The notes under the pieces are model-generated. The model worked only from the letters and a program-made list of their open reading frames with translations, was not told the origin of the DNA and searched no databases. The translations under genes were made by a program, and so were the position numbers. From NCBI GenBank assembly GCA_023444095.1, contig JAEZRP010000013.1:62001-126000 (forward strand): a stretch of 64,000 nucleotides of DNA, written 5' to 3'. This DNA comes from Bacillota bacterium. Its GTDB lineage: Bacteria > Bacillota > Clostridia > Christensenellales > Aristaeellaceae. Of this stretch, positions 53,185-61,907 are shown one piece after another (positions within the stretch are counted from its first letter, which is position 1; every line of letters starts with the position of its first letter).

Positions 53185-53748
53185 GTGAGGAGAAGGGACG
53201 ACGACAAGGAGCGGCGAATCAAAGAGGCCGTCATCAGCCTCATCCTGCGGGAGGGGTTTCACGGTGCGTCCATTTCGAAAATCGCGAAGAGTGCGGGTGT
53301 TTCACCGGCCACCGTATATGTTTATTTTGAGAACAAGGAAGACATGCTGCGGGACATCTACGGCGAGTATTCCGAGGAGATTTTTGGACATCTGGTGTCG
53401 GGCGTGAACCGCGAAATGGGCGGGCGGCAGCTGATCGAAGCGCTCGTGAAAAACTACTACGGATACATCGTGGAGCACCGGGAAATCTTTAGCTTTGTCG
53501 AACAATTCTCGAACTGCCCCTCGCTGGCCGGTCGATGTTCCGGACAAAAGGGCGTCGGTCATCTCTATTGGCTGATCGAGGATATGAAACGGCGCCGCAT
53601 CGTGAAGGAATATGAAGACGACAATCTGATCGCGATCCTTTTTTATCCGGTCAAGGCGATCGCCGTGAACACCCAAAAGAGCGAGGCGGAACGGACTGCC
53701 CTGCTCTACGAAATGATCCGGATCATACAGGACGCGATCCTGAAATAG
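53185..53748 (+). CDS. TetR family regulator upstream of lon
   Basis: 187 aa from GTG 53185, 5 bases after AAGGAGGTG. Helix-turn-helix at residues about 10-55 (RIKEAVISLILREG, SISKIAKSAGVSPATVYVYFENKEDMLRDIY). The C-terminal domain has CPSLAGRC and may sense a ligand or redox state. It lies 104 bases before lon, in the same direction, and repeats of its operator half-site precede both genes, so it probably represses itself and lon. Confidence 0.88.
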   Translation: MRRRDDDKERRIKEAVISLILREGFHGASISKIAKSAGVSPATVYVYFENKEDMLRDIYGEYSEEIFGHLVSGVNREMGGRQLIEALVKNYYGYIVEHREIFSFVEQFSNCPSLAGRCSGQKGVGHLYWLIEDMKRRRIVKEYEDDNLIAILFYPVKAIAVNTQKSEAERTALLYEMIRIIQDAILK

Positions 53749-53811
53749 CGCTGACCGATGCGAGACGGACGCGCCGGGTGTGCGGAGGGTCTCGCAATCC
53801 TTAGATTCTTT

Positions 53812-53838
53812 ATTAAACGATCGTTCATTTATGAACGA
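53812..53838 (+). promoter_or_regulatory. Putative TetR operator before lon
   Basis: TTAAACGA-TCGTTCAT (53813-53828) joined to ATGAACGA (53831-53838); the last two form a perfect 8-bp palindrome. The AACGA half-site is shared with the operator at 53141-53162. It lies just before the lon ribosome binding site. Confidence 0.6.
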
Positions 53839-53852
53839 GGAAGGATTGAGAT

Positions 53853-56228
53853 ATGAGCATTCAGAAAATCAGAAACAACGAGGGCATCGTTGTTCCGGTG
53901 TCAAACACCGTGATATTACCGGGCGCCTTTGCCACAATCCATCTGGAAGCGGTCGACGAGGCGCAATTGAGGGATTTGCGGGACGAGCAAAACACCCGCA
54001 TCGCGATACCGCTTAAAAACAGCCAGAGGACACCCAAAGAGGAAGACTTTCACAGGATCGGCGCCACCTTCTCGGTGGCCAATGCGGAGGAGACGGAAAA
54101 GGGCGCACAACTGCTGATCCAAGTCCGGGAACGGGTGGAAATCCGGGAACTGCACATGGAAGGCGGCGCGTTCTACGCCCAGTATACATCCTCCCCCGAG
54201 GCCGAGGATCTGAGCAAACCGGAGCAGGGAGAAATGCTGGAGTACTTCAAGAAGGTGGTCCGCGAGATCAGCGCGCAATTCCAGGGCGGAGAACAGTACA
54301 GCAAGATGATCGACCGGATCGGCGACATCAACTCGTTTATCGCGCGCCTGTCAGACCATCTCCCTCTGTCCGGCGAGGAAAAGTACGAACTTCTTTCCAT
54401 CGCCTCCGTCAAGGCGCGCAGTCTGCGCTTCCTGGATCACCTGCTCAAGCAAAAGGAAGCCATCGCGCTTCACATCCAGATCTCCGAAAAGTTCTCGGAG
54501 CGGGCCAACAAAATGTACCGGGAATCCGTGCTGCGCGAGCAATTGAAGGTCATCCAGGACGAACTGAACGAGGGAAAGAGTGAGCGTTCACGGAAGGATA
54601 AGGATTACCTGGCCAAGATCGAGGAGGCCGGAATGCCGCCCGACATCCGGGAAGCCGCATTGGAGGAATTGGACAAACTGAACGCGCAGGGTCCGGGTAG
54701 CCCCGAATCGAGCGTCCTGCGCAATTATCTGGAGTTTCTGGTTCAGCTTCCATGGAAGAAGGCGGAAGGCGAGCGGATCGATCTCGAAGAGGCGCGGCGG
54801 ATTCTGGACGAGCAGCACTATGGCCTTGAAAAGGTCAAGGACCGGATCATCCAGCACCTGGCCGTGATGCAGTTGAAAAGCGACAAGAAGGGTTCCATTC
54901 TGCTCCTGATCGGCCCGCCCGGCACGGGCAAGACGAGCCTTGGCAAGAGCATCGCCGAGGCGCTTGGGCGCAAGTACATTCGGCTGAGCCTGGGCGGCAT
55001 CCGGGACGAGGCCGAGATCCGGGGGCACCGCAGGACGTACGTGGGCGCGATGCCGGGAAGAATCCTCCAGAGCATCAAGAAGGCGGGAACGAGCAATCCC
55101 GTCGTGATCCTCGACGAGGTGGACAAGCTCATGGTCGGCGGCTTCAGCGGAGACCCCGCGAGCGCGCTTCTGGAAGTGCTGGACCCGGAACAGAACAGCA
55201 CGTTTACCGATCATTACCTGGATCTGCCGTACGACCTGTCGGACGTGTTTTTCATCGCGACCGCCAATTTCATCGAGGGCATTCCGGGGCCGCTCCTGGA
55301 CCGGATGGAAGTTATTCATATCTCCAGCTACACGACGGACGAGAAATTCCACATCGGCAAAAATTACCTGATTCCGTCGGTTTTGCAGGACCACGGCCTG
55401 ACGCCGGAGCAACTGGTCATCGAGGACGACGTGCTGCGCACGATCATCGGCGACTACACGCTGGAAGCAGGCGTCCGGGGGCTCAAAAAGCAGCTAGCGG
55501 CCCTTGCCAGGGTAGCCTCCGAAAAGATCGTATCGGGACGCGTGACCCTGCCGTACCGCGTGAGGGCTGAAGATTTGGAGGAGATCCTCGGGAGGCAGGT
55601 ATCGCGCCACGACATGGCGCTCGAGGACAATCCGCCCGGCGTGGTCACGGGCCTCGCATGGACGCCCGTCGGCGGCGAGATCCTGTTTATCGAGGCGACG
55701 GACATGCCGGGCAGCGGAGAAGTTACGCTCACCGGAAAGCTGGGCGACGTGATGAAGGAATCCGCCCGGATTTCGCTGAGCCTGCTGAAATCGCGGCTGC
55801 CGCTCAACTCGGTCAACTTCAAGGAACGGGATCTGCACATCCACGTCCCTTCGGGTGCGGTTCCCAAGGACGGACCATCCGCGGGCATCGCGCTGCTGAC
55901 CGCGCTGGCTTCCCTGATCACGAATCGGAAGGTGGATTCCCGGCTCGCGATGACTGGGGAGATCACGCTCCGGGGCGCGGTATTGCCGATCGGCGGACTG
56001 AAGGAAAAGCTGCTCGGCGCGCAGCGGGCCGGCATCCGAAAGGTGCTGATTCCCAAAGACAACATGGGCGACCTCAGGGACGTACCCGCTGAAGTCAAGG
56101 AGCAGTTGACGGTGATCCCCGTGGAGACGGTGGAGGACGTGCTCAAGGAAACTCTGGGGATTTCTCTTCCCAGAATCGAACACATCTTTCAGCAAAGAGA
56201 CAACGATGGACTGGCCTATCGGGCCTGA
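53853..56228 (+). CDS. lon: ATP-dependent protease Lon
   Basis: 791 aa, full-length LonA. The N-terminal substrate domain (residues about 5-205) begins with VVPVSNTVILPGAF; the AAA+ module has Walker A GPPGTGKT near residue 354 and Walker B NPVVILDEVDKL; the protease domain has the catalytic serine in KDGPSAG (about 675) and the lysine in GGLKEKLLGA (about 717). It degrades misfolded and regulatory proteins. It is not in the usual clpX-lon setting but behind a tetR gene, with operator-like repeats, and is followed by a DUF1858 gene. Confidence 0.96.
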   Translation: MSIQKIRNNEGIVVPVSNTVILPGAFATIHLEAVDEAQLRDLRDEQNTRIAIPLKNSQRTPKEEDFHRIGATFSVANAEETEKGAQLLIQVRERVEIRELHMEGGAFYAQYTSSPEAEDLSKPEQGEMLEYFKKVVREISAQFQGGEQYSKMIDRIGDINSFIARLSDHLPLSGEEKYELLSIASVKARSLRFLDHLLKQKEAIALHIQISEKFSERANKMYRESVLREQLKVIQDELNEGKSERSRKDKDYLAKIEEAGMPPDIREAALEELDKLNAQGPGSPESSVLRNYLEFLVQLPWKKAEGERIDLEEARRILDEQHYGLEKVKDRIIQHLAVMQLKSDKKGSILLLIGPPGTGKTSLGKSIAEALGRKYIRLSLGGIRDEAEIRGHRRTYVGAMPGRILQSIKKAGTSNPVVILDEVDKLMVGGFSGDPASALLEVLDPEQNSTFTDHYLDLPYDLSDVFFIATANFIEGIPGPLLDRMEVIHISSYTTDEKFHIGKNYLIPSVLQDHGLTPEQLVIEDDVLRTIIGDYTLEAGVRGLKKQLAALARVASEKIVSGRVTLPYRVRAEDLEEILGRQVSRHDMALEDNPPGVVTGLAWTPVGGEILFIEATDMPGSGEVTLTGKLGDVMKESARISLSLLKSRLPLNSVNFKERDLHIHVPSGAVPKDGPSAGIALLTALASLITNRKVDSRLAMTGEITLRGAVLPIGGLKEKLLGAQRAGIRKVLIPKDNMGDLRDVPAEVKEQLTVIPVETVEDVLKETLGISLPRIEHIFQQRDNDGLAYRA

Positions 56229-56244
56229 AAGGAAGGAACTCATG

Positions 56245-56448
56245 ATGAAGCTGTCGGTAACGAAGGATACCTTGATCGGAGAAATTCTGCGCGCGGATCG
56301 AACCACCGCACCCTTCTTTCTTGAGATGGGGATGCACTGCCTCGGCTGCCCGGCGTCCGCCGGAGAAAGCCTGGAGGAAGCTTGCATGGTGCATGGCGTT
56401 TCCGCGGAAGAGATGGTAAAGAAACTAAACGCCCACATGTCGAAGTAA
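56245..56448 (+). CDS. DUF1858 protein (ScdA N-terminal-like)
   Basis: 67 aa from ATG 56245 (ATG 56242 is 3 bases earlier) behind GGAAGGA. The family motif MHCLGCPASAGESLEEAC has a CxxC plus a third cysteine and is found alone or at the N-terminus of di-iron repair proteins such as ScdA. It may bind a metal or redox partner. It lies 16 bases after lon, so it is in the lon operon, and is followed by a terminator. Confidence 0.88.
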   Translation: MKLSVTKDTLIGEILRADRTTAPFFLEMGMHCLGCPASAGESLEEACMVHGVSAEEMVKKLNAHMSK

Positions 56449-56468
56449 CAGACTCTGAAACGCAGTCG

Positions 56469-56504
56469 GGCGGCGACCTTTCGAAACCCGGTCGTCGCCT
56501 TTTT
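56469..56504 (+). terminator. Terminator of the tetR-lon-DUF1858 unit
   Basis: 10-bp stem (56469-56478 with 56490-56499, one G-U), 11-base loop, five T. Confidence 0.88.
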
Positions 56505-56724
56505 GTTGCCTGTCAACCTCCTGAAAGCGCGTTCCGCCCGCCGGAGCGTCCCGGCATCGGAAAGGAACTCACAGACGCGGTTTGCCGGCAGTCCGGCCGC
56601 GCTCATTCGGTGACAGGATTCATCGCAACAAAGCGTGGCATGAAAAACCGCGCATTCCGGTCAAATGCGTTCGCGCGGGATCAGGGGCGGCGACATGCTC
56701 CGCCTCGTCTGAATCAAAAGGAAA

Positions 56725-56746
56725 CCCCGGCCTTACCCGACCGGGG
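56725..56746 (-). terminator. Terminator overlapping the hydE stop codon
   Basis: 6-bp GC stem (56746-56741 with 56730-56725), then TTTCCTTTTG on the minus strand. The hydE stop codon lies in its loop. The 220 bases between this and the plus-strand terminator show no gene. Confidence 0.6.
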
Positions 56747-57830
56747 CGCTCTTTGCGCTCTTTTCAGGGTGATCGCCGCGCGAGAAGTCGGGCAGAAATC
56801 CGGCCGACGCGATCCGGCGCGAGAGGCAGGCGAGGCATTCCGCCGCCTCCTCGCCGGTGCAGATCTTATTATCGTACAGCGCGTAGTCCTTGCGATGCGA
56901 AACCGGCGACAGATTCGGCATGACGACGTTCGCGCCCGCCCGCAGCCCCTTTTCGCGCCCCAACGGATCCACGGTGCCGAGCGCGGTCGTCGCGGGGATC
57001 AGCGCCTTCGGGAGAAGCAGGCGCACGACGGATAGAAGGACGAGCGTTCGCTCCGGTGTCGGTGTCGGCTCATCACGGAAGCGGGTATCCTTCTGCGGGA
57101 TGAACGGGCCGATGCCAACCATGTGCGGCTGAAGCTCCCGGAGGAAAATCAGATCCTCTGCGAGCGTATCGCAGGTCTGAAAGGGCGATTCGACCATGAA
57201 CCCTGCCCCGACCTGGTAGCCGATCTCCTTGAGGACGGTAAGACATTTTTTTCGGTTTCCGAGCGAAAGCTCGGGCGGGTGGAGCTTCCCATAATGCGCC
57301 TCATCCGCCGTTTCGTGCCGCAGAAGATAGCGATCCGCGCCTGCGTCGAAGAGCCTTTGATAGGACGAGCGGCTCCGCTCGCCGAGGGAGAGCGTGACCG
57401 CGCAATCCGGATGCCGCGCCTTGATTTTCGAGACGATGGCGCACATGCGCTCGTCCGAAAAGAACGGATCCTCGCCTCCCTGCAGCACGAACGTGCGGAA
57501 GCCGAGCGCATGCCCAGTCCGGCAGCAGGCCAGTATTTCATCCTCGTCCAGGCGGTATCGGACGGCGTTTCCGTTGCTTCTGCAAAGGCCGCAGTAAAAG
57601 CAGTCGTTTCTGCAATAGCTCGAAAACTCGATGAGCCCGCGAAAGTAGACGCGCTTTTCGTAGTGCCGTTCGCACGTTTCGGCGGCCCAGGCGCGCAGCA
57701 GTTCCCGGCACCGACCGTCCTCCGCCTCAAAAAGCGCACGAAGAAAACCGGATAATTCCACCTTCCCCGCCTCGTTCAGCCATCTCGTGCATCCATCCGC
57801 GGAGCCCAGAATCATTTGATCATTCCCCAT
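56733..57830 (-). CDS. hydE: [FeFe]-hydrogenase H-cluster maturation radical SAM protein
   Basis: 365 aa, the length of HydE. The radical SAM cluster motif is CRNDCFYCGL near residues 72-81, followed by LQGGEDPFF, where BioB-like proteins have the SAM-binding GGE. Other family-like blocks are GIGPFIPQKDTRF and NLSPVSHRKDYALYDNK. HydE helps make the dithiolate-bridged 2Fe subcluster in the cytoplasm. HydF and HydG are not in the window. ATG 57815 is an alternative start; neither has a good ribosome binding site. Confidence 0.88.
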   Translation of the reverse strand: MGNDQMILGSADGCTRWLNEAGKVELSGFLRALFEAEDGRCRELLRAWAAETCERHYEKRVYFRGLIEFSSYCRNDCFYCGLCRSNGNAVRYRLDEDEILACCRTGHALGFRTFVLQGGEDPFFSDERMCAIVSKIKARHPDCAVTLSLGERSRSSYQRLFDAGADRYLLRHETADEAHYGKLHPPELSLGNRKKCLTVLKEIGYQVGAGFMVESPFQTCDTLAEDLIFLRELQPHMVGIGPFIPQKDTRFRDEPTPTPERTLVLLSVVRLLLPKALIPATTALGTVDPLGREKGLRAGANVVMPNLSPVSHRKDYALYDNKICTGEEAAECLACLSRRIASAGFLPDFSRGDHPEKSAKSAPVG

Positions 57831-57929
57831 TTGTCTCAGCGCCGTCGGCGCGCCCTTTCATTCTCATTCTTCGCAAACATTTCGCACGAAGAGGCGTGCG
57901 AACGACATGTCAAGCTTACCGACGATTCT

Positions 57930-59096
57930 TTACAGAATCATGCGCGCACTTTGGAGCGCCCGCTCCAAATCGTTAATGATGTCCTCCGCATCTTCGATGC
58001 CGACAGAGAGGCGGATTAATCGGTCCGAGATGCCCATGGACAGCCGTTCCTCCGGCGGAATGGCTGCGTGGGTCATCGTCGCGGGATGACAGATCAGGGT
58101 CTCAAGCCCGCCGAGACTCTCGGCCAGAATCACCACTTCTAGCGCGCGAAAGAATGTGTGCAGATGGTAGTTTTCGGAAAGCTCGAACGAAAGCATCGCG
58201 CCGCCGTTTTCCGCCTGGCGCATCTGGACTGGATAGCCCGGATCCGCTTCCAGTCCGGGATAATGGAGCGCCGTGATTGCCGGATTCCCCGCGAGGGCTC
58301 TCGCGATCCGGAGCGCGCTGCCGGTTTGCCATTCCAGACGCACGCCCAGCGTCTTGATGCCGCGGGAGAGCAGGTAACAGTCAAACGGCGGCAAAACCGC
58401 TCCCTGCGTATTCTGCAAAAACCCGATCTTTTCAGCAAGCTCCTTCGTCCGCGTGACGACCAGCCCTGCGCCGAGGTCGTTGTGTCCCCCGAGATACTTC
58501 GTCGCGGAATGAATAACGATGTCAACTCCAAATTCGATGGGCCTTTGCAGATAGGGCGTCATAAATGTGTTGTCGACAATGGTCAGAACGCCGTGCGCGC
58601 GCGCCATATCCGCGACAAGCGCGATATCGGTCACGTCCATCAGCGGATTGGTCGGCGTCTCGATGTATATTGCCTTTACATCCGGCGAAAGCGAGGCTTC
58701 GAGCACTTCCCGGTTCCCCATGTCCGCAGTCGCGCATGAAATTCCGAAGCGGGAGAACACGCTTTCAAGCAGGCGATATGTGCCGCCGTAGATGTTGCCG
58801 GAAATGAGCAGGCGGTCGCCGGCCTGAAACATGCTCAGAACCGTCGTGATCGCCGCCATGCCGGACGCGAACGCGAAGCCCGCCACCCCGTTCTCCAGCT
58901 CCGCGATGTGCCTTTCCACCGACGCGCGGGAAGGGTTTCCGCTGCGCGTGTAGTCGTAGCCCGCGCGCGTCTGACCGAGCCCGTCCATCTTATATGTAGA
59001 TGCGAGGTAAATGGGCGTCGTCACCGCTCCGGTATACGGATCGCATCCCCCGCCGCCGTGGACCAGTCTTGTGCGAATGCCTCTACAGCCGCTCAT
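57930..59096 (-). CDS. Cys/Met metabolism PLP-dependent enzyme
   Basis: 388 aa, the length of cystathionine gamma-synthase/lyase and methionine gamma-lyase. The PLP lysine is in HSATKYLGGHND (about residue 199). Conserved blocks include YDYTRSGNPSRA, ASGMAAI, IETPTNPLMDV and DNTFMTPYLQRP. The exact reaction cannot be told by eye; the overlapping upstream serine/cysteine-dehydratase-like gene favours degradation or cysteine formation. Overlaps that gene by 14 bases. Confidence 0.88.
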   Translation of the reverse strand: MSGCRGIRTRLVHGGGGCDPYTGAVTTPIYLASTYKMDGLGQTRAGYDYTRSGNPSRASVERHIAELENGVAGFAFASGMAAITTVLSMFQAGDRLLISGNIYGGTYRLLESVFSRFGISCATADMGNREVLEASLSPDVKAIYIETPTNPLMDVTDIALVADMARAHGVLTIVDNTFMTPYLQRPIEFGVDIVIHSATKYLGGHNDLGAGLVVTRTKELAEKIGFLQNTQGAVLPPFDCYLLSRGIKTLGVRLEWQTGSALRIARALAGNPAITALHYPGLEADPGYPVQMRQAENGGAMLSFELSENYHLHTFFRALEVVILAESLGGLETLICHPATMTHAAIPPEERLSMGISDRLIRLSVGIEDAEDIINDLERALQSARMIL

Positions 59097-60681
59097 GAAT
59101 ATCCTCCGCTTCCGATATCAGGCGCCTTTCCATGACTTCGTTCTGCAAAAACGCCGTCCGCGCACAAGCCGCGGGCGTACAAGTCATGCCGCCTCCGGAA
59201 CCGCATAACGCTTTTCCGGTCGTCTCCCTGTCGTTTTTATCCATGGCGCCGAGAACCTCGTGATAAGGGGTCATTGGATCAAACCCCGCGAGCGCGAGGT
59301 CGGCAAAGAGGGGGGCGGTCACCGCGGCACGGAGCGTGCGCGTGATACAGGGAAACTGCAGCCCTCCGGGGATCGGATCGCAGAAGATTCCGATGTTCGC
59401 CTGCAGCGCCATAGAGGCCGCGCGCTCCACCTGAACGCTGTCACCACCCGCGAGCCACGCCACCGCGCCGGAAGTCATCGCGCAATACACGGATTCACCC
59501 ACGCAGCCCACCTCGCCGGACGCGTTTGTATGCGTGTATGCGATTACGCCAAGGCCAGCCGCAACCGCAAGAGCCTCGATCCCCTTTTCCCGACTCGCTC
59601 CGATCTTCTCCCGCACGGCATCCAGCGCGCTGAAGAGATACCCGCCGCCCATCCCCATCGGACCGGGTACAATCTTCACCCCCGGAATCTCGGCGTTAAC
59701 AGAAAACGCATGCGTCAAGATATGGCGTGTCAGGCCGTCGCTCACGGCATTCGCCCGATAGCCGTTCCACGCGCCGAGCGTCGGCGTATCCGGTACGTTG
59801 TCGTAACCGAGCCGTTCCAGCGAGTGGATCTGCTTTTCCATCAAATCCGCGATTGTCCCAAGATACGCGCGGATGCGTTCGTCGTCCCAACCCGAGAACG
59901 CCTTCTCATACTCGATTGCCGCCTGCGCAAAAGATACGTTCATTTTCTGCGCGACCGCGCGCCACTCCCCCACCGTCTGGAAAAGCTGCGGCTTGCGCGC
60001 GCGCGTCGACACGACGGGAAGAAGGGCCGGGAGCACGCGGATGTCCGTCCTCTCGCCCGACACAACGCGCAGTATCTGCCGCACCGGCACGTCCGAAAGC
60101 TCCATAAACAGCGCTTCCGCACCGTCCGCGCGAACGAGCCGCTCCTGAACGAGGGCTTCCCCCTGGTACGCGTGCGCGAGCCGCGAGAGCGCCATGGCAT
60201 CGCCCGTCGCGAGCACGGCATGCGTATCTCCGCGCCAGACGACGGGAAAACCCTGCATTTCGCAGGTCGTAACCATGCCGTCGTTCACTGAGCGCGCAAT
60301 CAGCGTCGCCGTCGCACCGCTTTGCCCCACAAGCTTGATACGCACGCTGCCGGAATGGACATTGTGTGCGGGCGATTTTTCCACCCGATAGGATATTCTC
60401 TCGGCCCGCGCGAACTCATGAGCTGAAAAGAGCCGCTCGTCGTCCGGCGCGAAGTCGAGAATGCCGCCCAAGTATCCACGATCGTCCATCCTATTTCCAA
60501 GGGAGTGCATGCGGTCGTCAGACGGGTTCCAGTAGATCTCTGCGCGCACGGGCCTTTCGCCGAGCAGGTGGCGCGCAATGCGCCCCACCCGGCTCGTGCC
60601 CGCGAAGCTGCCGCTCAATCCGGGCTGCATGATCGGCCCGAATACGTTGTTGAAAAAGTCCGGGTATAAAAGTTTTGCCAT
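59083..60681 (-). CDS. L-serine/L-cysteine dehydratase-like iron-sulfur protein (fused beta-alpha)
   Basis: 532 aa from ATG 60681, 4 bases after GGAGGTG. The N-terminus (FNNVFGPIMQPGLSGSFAGTSRVGRIARHLLG) resembles the serine dehydratase beta chain, and the C-terminal half resembles the alpha chain, with CDPIPGGLQFPC, GCVGES and GGGMTCTPAAC cysteines that could hold a [4Fe-4S] cluster. The beta-chain serine motif SSHT is changed to SGSFAGTS. It could deaminate serine or desulfurate cysteine (CyuA-like). Coupled to a sulfur amino acid PLP enzyme. Confidence 0.75.
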   Translation of the reverse strand: MAKLLYPDFFNNVFGPIMQPGLSGSFAGTSRVGRIARHLLGERPVRAEIYWNPSDDRMHSLGNRMDDRGYLGGILDFAPDDERLFSAHEFARAERISYRVEKSPAHNVHSGSVRIKLVGQSGATATLIARSVNDGMVTTCEMQGFPVVWRGDTHAVLATGDAMALSRLAHAYQGEALVQERLVRADGAEALFMELSDVPVRQILRVVSGERTDIRVLPALLPVVSTRARKPQLFQTVGEWRAVAQKMNVSFAQAAIEYEKAFSGWDDERIRAYLGTIADLMEKQIHSLERLGYDNVPDTPTLGAWNGYRANAVSDGLTRHILTHAFSVNAEIPGVKIVPGPMGMGGGYLFSALDAVREKIGASREKGIEALAVAAGLGVIAYTHTNASGEVGCVGESVYCAMTSGAVAWLAGGDSVQVERAASMALQANIGIFCDPIPGGLQFPCITRTLRAAVTAPLFADLALAGFDPMTPYHEVLGAMDKNDRETTGKALCGSGGGMTCTPAACARTAFLQNEVMERRLISEAEDIHERL

Positions 60682-60729
60682 GCCACACCTCCACGCAATT
60701 GCTTGCCGATCTTCCGCGCCCCCGTTCAC

Positions 60730-60878
60730 CTATCCGAGATGCGCCTGCGCGCGGAATTGGCGCGTGCGCTCCTCCTGCGGATTTTGAAGGAACGCGGTTT
60801 GCGACGCAGCGCGCGAAGCGCATTTCGTGGGTGACGACGAGCATGGCACACACCGCGCGCGAGGTTCGTCATGAAGGC
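60730..60878 (-). pseudogene. Fragment of a GlnQ-type amino acid ABC transporter ATPase
   Basis: Three reading-frame pieces on the minus strand together give FMTNLAR, then CAMLVVTHEMRFARCVANRV, then LQNPQEERTRQFRAQAHLG and a stop. These are the H-loop and C-terminus of GlnQ/TcyN-like polar amino acid ATPases. Frame changes separate them, the strand between RV and NPQEER (normally FMDGGRI and more) is deleted, and the Walker motifs are missing. It lies between larE and the dehydratase-like gene, perhaps left from a lost cystine or glutamine transporter. Confidence 0.75.
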
Positions 60879-60932
60879 GCGTGCCTGATACGCCGCGCCG
60901 CATGTCACCCCGTTCCGGGAAGATTTATAGCA

Positions 60933-61730
60933 CTACAGGTTCATGCTTCCGGTGCGATAGCCGTCGAGATCGAGCGTCACATATTGAAACCCAAGACCGC
61001 GCAGGTATGCAGTTATTTTCTCGCGCGCGTCCGCCGCCGCGATCCGGGTGATTTCGTTCGCGCCGACCTCGATGCGCGCGATCTTCCCGTGGATTCGAAC
61101 GCGCACCTGATGAAAGCCCATGTCGAGAAGAAGCTGTTCCGCCCTGTCGACCATGCCGAGTTTTTCCTCTGAGATCTCCTCACCGTACACGAACCGACTG
61201 GACAGGCACGCGAAGGACTGCTTGTTCCACGTCGGGAGCTCGAGCTTTTTCGAGAGCTCCCGAATTTCGGTTTTTGTCAGCCCCGCCGCGCGCAGAGGAC
61301 TTTGAATGCCCAGCTCCGAAACGGCGACGAGTCCCGGCCGGTAATCGCCGTTGTCGTCAAGGTTCGATCCTTCCGCGACCGCCGCGATACCCTGGTCCTT
61401 CGCGAGGGCCAGTATCTTTTCAAACAGCTCGCGTTTGCAGAGGTAGCAGCGATTGCGCGGGTTCCTGCGAAACCCGTCGATGTCGAGCTCCTCGCTGTCG
61501 ATCACGAAATGGCGGATGCCCACGGATTCGCAATAGGCGCGCGCCTCGTTGAGCTCCCGCGCCGGAAACGAGCAGGAACGCGCGGTGACGGCGATCGCGC
61601 GATCCCCCAACACGTCGTGCGCCACGCGCAAAAGGAACGTGGAATCGACGCCGCTGGAGAAGGCGACCGCGACGCTCCCAAGCGACGAAAGATTCTCCCG
61701 CAGCAGCCCGTATTTTTGTTCTATGGTCAA
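60933..61730 (-). CDS. larE: ATP-dependent sacrificial sulfur transferase LarE
   Basis: 265 aa from TTG 61730, 6 bases after GGGGAAG; ATG 61802 lies upstream of the predicted transcript start. The PP-loop is SSGVDSTFL near residue 25. CYLCK (about residue 97) and FACLSSR (about residue 174) give three cysteines. LarE adds sulfur to the pincer nickel cofactor of lactate racemase-type enzymes, from its own cysteine or, in variants with three cysteines, via a [4Fe-4S] cluster. larA, larB and larC are not in the window. Confidence 0.87.
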   Translation of the reverse strand: MTIEQKYGLLRENLSSLGSVAVAFSSGVDSTFLLRVAHDVLGDRAIAVTARSCSFPARELNEARAYCESVGIRHFVIDSEELDIDGFRRNPRNRCYLCKRELFEKILALAKDQGIAAVAEGSNLDDNGDYRPGLVAVSELGIQSPLRAAGLTKTEIRELSKKLELPTWNKQSFACLSSRFVYGEEISEEKLGMVDRAEQLLLDMGFHQVRVRIHGKIARIEVGANEITRIAAADAREKITAYLRGLGFQYVTLDLDGYRTGSMNL

Positions 61731-61773
61731 ATCGATCTTCCCCTTTATCCCATATGAATAGTATTTATATATG

Positions 61774-61802
61774 ATTCTATGCACGCGTCCTCGTTTTGTC
61801 AA
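61774..61802 (-). promoter_or_regulatory. larE promoter
   Basis: Minus strand: TTGACA (61802-61797), 17-base spacer, TAGAAT (61779-61774). Confidence 0.8.
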
Positions 61803-61843
61803 TCCCTCGGCCGCCGCTTAACACAAACATCGCCCTTTCGACG

Positions 61844-61872
61844 GTGACAGTCCGCGCACGGCGTGATATAAT
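61844..61872 (+). promoter_or_regulatory. Promoter of the tcdA operon
   Basis: GTGACA (61844-61849), 17-base spacer, TATAAT (61867-61872) preceded by TG. It is back-to-back with the larE promoter, 41 bases apart. Confidence 0.75.
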
Positions 61873-61907
61873 CATACGCGCAAAATAGGAAAGAGGTCGC
61901 AGAACGG

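Noticed and set aside
46532..53200. Direct repeats (att sites) of the tRNA-Ala 3' end flanking the AT-richer region
   Set aside because: Reading to 53.2 kb I found no second copy of the T-arm or acceptor sequence, and no integrase gene.
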